A DNA stretch of 64,000 nucleotides from Sphagnum compactum. Taxonomy: Eukaryota > Bryophyta > Sphagnopsida > Sphagnales. This document shows positions 61,901-64,000 of this stretch, piece by piece. Under the pieces are notes generated by a model. That model ran no database searches. It was not told where the DNA came from and saw nothing but the letters and a program-made list of their open reading frames with translations. How positions within the stretch are numbered: position 1 is the stretch's first letter; every line of letters begins with the position of its first letter. The DNA lies in contig OZ234493.1 of NCBI GenBank assembly GCA_965153455.1, forward strand, positions 5,270,001 to 5,334,000, read 5' to 3'. Position numbers and translations under genes: made by a program.

Positions 61901-62500
61901 AATCAAATTCATAATGTTTACAATTATTTTTTGTCACAACCATTTGTTTATTGTTATTAATGCCTAACAATGTCATTTTGTTCCTTTTGTTGTTTAATCC
62001 TTCGATCCAAAATCTTATAAGCATAAGAATGCAAATTCGTTGAACATAATTATTTTTTTTCAAGTGAAAACATGGTAAAGTATACACAAAAATAATGTAA
62101 GCAACAAAATATTAAAATCACTATAGATGATTTTATGCTCTCAAATTAATGACGGCCATTTAAAATTGTATCAGATCTTTACACTATGGCATGTTTTGCA
62201 CTTGTAATCTCAAATGACATTCCAAGTAATAATTTCTACATAACCCTTTATACCCCTAGTGTGCACATAACGTGCCTAACATGGACTCAAAACATGCCTA
62301 GGCATGACAAGGTAAAAATAAACGGGGCAAATGGGCAGACTGAAGGAGAAAATCGCAGCAGTACTTTTGTACTGACTGCATTCATTTCCTTTGGCCCGTT
62401 TAATATTTTCGACCTTTTCTCCCTCTTTTAAGTTCCCTTACGAGGGACAATAGACAGGTCTTCTTGGGTCTCCTGACCTAACCGTGTTCAAAATCCGCCT
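58986..62500. other. AT-rich intergenic DNA, probably old transposon sequence
   Basis: No intact gene or clear terminus. A sharp change to A/T-rich composition occurs near 59160 and back near 62200. (TA)n runs lie near 59203 and 61311. Confidence 0.5.
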
Positions 62501-62508
62501 GCCCAATA

Positions 62509-62600
62509 TGCAAAATCCACACGACCATTGTGCAAAATCCACATGGCCATTGTGCAAAATCCACATGGCCATTGTGCAAAATCCACATGGCCGTTGTGCA
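62509..62600. repeat. 22-bp tandem repeat, four copies
   Basis: Units TGCAAAATCCACATGGCCAT + TG repeated four times, the first with ACGACC in place of ATGGCC and the last with GCCGTTG. Confidence 0.93.
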
Positions 62601-63311
62601 AATCATGCATTATGTTAGAGAGCATGCCATTTACAAGCAATTGTGCAAGTCAATGAAAACCATTATGTTATGGAGCTTGCCAGGTACAAGCAATTGTGCC
62701 CATTTTGCTGCCTGCTCAGAAAGTTTGGCTCAACCTACTGAGCTTGCCTGAGTTCCTCTCACAGGCACCTCACCTGGCATAATTGACTGGACCCAGCACA
62801 TTCCATAATACAAAGAAATAAAACAAAGCCAACTAGGAGGGATGGTATCATGGGACTCCAAATGTAAAACACAATTCTCAGCATCTTTGTTTTTCAAATA
62901 AATGAAAAGAAAAAGAAAAATCCTAATGGGAGGTACTCCAAAGATTATTTTTCAACAATTTTCTTTCATTTTTTCAACAAAAAAATTGGGATAACTTTGG
63001 AAAAATGTGTTTTCCTAGTGTGAATTCCACTGATTTTGCTATTTTTTGCCGGACAAATTTACCAAATTTACATATCTATCACAAAATTGAAAAAAGAATC
63101 CTGTAGGTAAGATACTAGGGATGCGTGGGTTTTGGACGGTTATCAGCCAAAAACAAAATGGAGCTACAGGATTGGACAGCCCGTTCTCCTTATCTTATCC
63201 CATCCCTCCCAGTCCCGAACTGCGGATCGAATCCTGCCAGCGACAGATCGCGCTCGGTTGCTGCTGCTGCTGCAGTGGTGTGGTTTGTTGCTCCGCTGAG
63301 GATTGCGAGCG
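62601..63311 (+). promoter_or_regulatory. 5' flank of the gene at the right edge
   Basis: Intergenic DNA that turns G+C-rich from about 63120, where the promoter or 5' UTR of the next gene is likely. A GCTGCTGCTGCTGC run is at about 63260. No TATA box stands out. Confidence 0.4.
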
Positions 63312-64000
63312 ATGGCGGCGGTGAGAGGCGATCATGTGTTGCTGCATACTCGACTGCCGCAGGCTACCATCGCCAGCAGCAACAGAACAACAACAACAAC
63401 AACTGCTGCCGTTTCGGTCTCAAGGCTACTGGAGACTAGTGTAAGTGGGCATCAGAAGAATGTTGGGCAGAGATGGAATTGTGAGAAGTGGCAGCTCAGT
63501 AGTAGTAGTAGTAGTAGTAGTAGAAGTGGTGGTGCATTTGCATTCCAGTCGCGTGCATTTTTGTTGCAGCAGATGGGAAGAGTGCCGGGATCTTGGAGAA
63601 GAGGAGGAGAGCCAGTGGTAACAGCAGGAGGTGTGGTTTTTGCTGTGGCGTCGTCTGGAGGAGACTTCGGACAAGACCCGGAATGGCGTGAGGATGATTA
63701 CATTGTGTTGGGACTGGCACACTGCTTCCGTAAGGACGATCTGGGTAAGTTGAAGGATGTTTTCGTAGTGGAGCCGGTCACGGCAGGGACGCTGGAGTGT
63801 ATGGAGAACGGCGGCGTGACTTGTTATGTGCACACCACGGCCACCACGCTAGGTGTGGCGTTGCAGCGGGATGTCTCTTTGCTTCCGGTGGAGTTCCGAA
63901 ACGCAGAGATCGCCGAAGAGTTCGATTTTCGTGCCAAGTGTGCTTCGCGCACTTGGAAGAGGGATCACCCACAGCAGCATCTCCTTCATCTTGTGCCCAA
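63312..64000 (+). CDS. predicted plastid-targeted conserved plant protein, function unknown (5' part)
   Basis: An open frame from the ATG at 63312 (GCGATGGCG context) to the window edge, 229 codons with no stop. Residues 1 to about 45 are rich in Ala, Ser, Thr and Arg with few acids, like a chloroplast transit peptide. They include six Thr in a row (63387-63404). Eight Ser in a row follow at 63498-63521. The conserved-looking part starts near DPEWREDDYIVLGLAHCF and continues with VVEPVTAGTLE, HTTATTLGVAL and EIAEEFDFRAKCASRTWKR. I recall similar small plastid proteins of unknown function in plants but cannot name the family safely. A 129-base segment 63441-63569 has an excellent donor (GTAAGT) and acceptor (TTTTTGTTGCAG) and preserves frame, so it may be an intron or exitron that removes the Ser run. 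The gene continues beyond the window. Confidence 0.65.
   Translation, partial: MAAVRGDHVLLHTRLPQATIASSNRTTTTTTAAVSVSRLLETSVSGHQKNVGQRWNCEKWQLSSSSSSSSRSGGAFAFQSRAFLLQQMGRVPGSWRRGGEPVVTAGGVVFAVASSGGDFGQDPEWREDDYIVLGLAHCFRKDDLGKLKDVFVVEPVTAGTLECMENGGVTCYVHTTATTLGVALQRDVSLLPVEFRNAEIAEEFDFRAKCASRTWKRDHPQQHLLHLVP

Overview
This is nuclear DNA of a land plant. Three multi-exon genes are typical plant housekeeping genes: an SR-family splicing factor, a LARP6-type La-related protein and DDB1. They have short to medium GT-AG introns and sit in very AT-rich, transposon-filled DNA. The lineage cannot be fixed by eye. A chromodomain Ty3/gypsy element together with an R2-like (restriction-enzyme-like endonuclease) non-LTR element makes a seed-free plant (fern, lycophyte or bryophyte) my first guess, but that is inference.

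Layout. 1-1.8 kb holds broken pieces of two unrelated host genes: a group-D MAP kinase split into oppositely oriented parts with introns kept, and one SART3-like exon. 4.96-5.46 kb is a short non-autonomous Helitron. 6.4-7.6 kb has an LTR remnant and a degenerate minisatellite. 9.0-14.0 kb is the SR gene (+). 18.6-39 kb is a transposon block: CACTA element 1, a CpG-rich orphan ORF flanked by two tandem arrays, a decayed chromovirus (-) containing CACTA element 2, and an R2-like RT element (+) containing CACTA element 3. 40.8-47.4 kb is a purine-rich minisatellite followed by LARP6 (+). 49.9-58.3 kb is DDB1 (-), convergent with LARP6, with a GGCC-containing minisatellite just outside its start codon. 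59-62.5 kb is AT-rich with no gene seen. 63.3 kb to the right edge is the 5' part of an open reading frame for a probable plastid protein of unknown function (+).

The intact genes are not an operon or pathway; each is an independent nuclear gene. I reconstructed all SR (13), LARP6 (10) and DDB1 (19) coding exons from splice sites, phases and protein continuity. Each gives an unbroken protein of about the family length (300, 524 and 1091 aa). The most unusual content is in the transposons: three CACTA-type elements without transposase, each with target-site duplications or near-duplications, and each carrying its own large tandem array. I did not find a convincing new multi-gene system.
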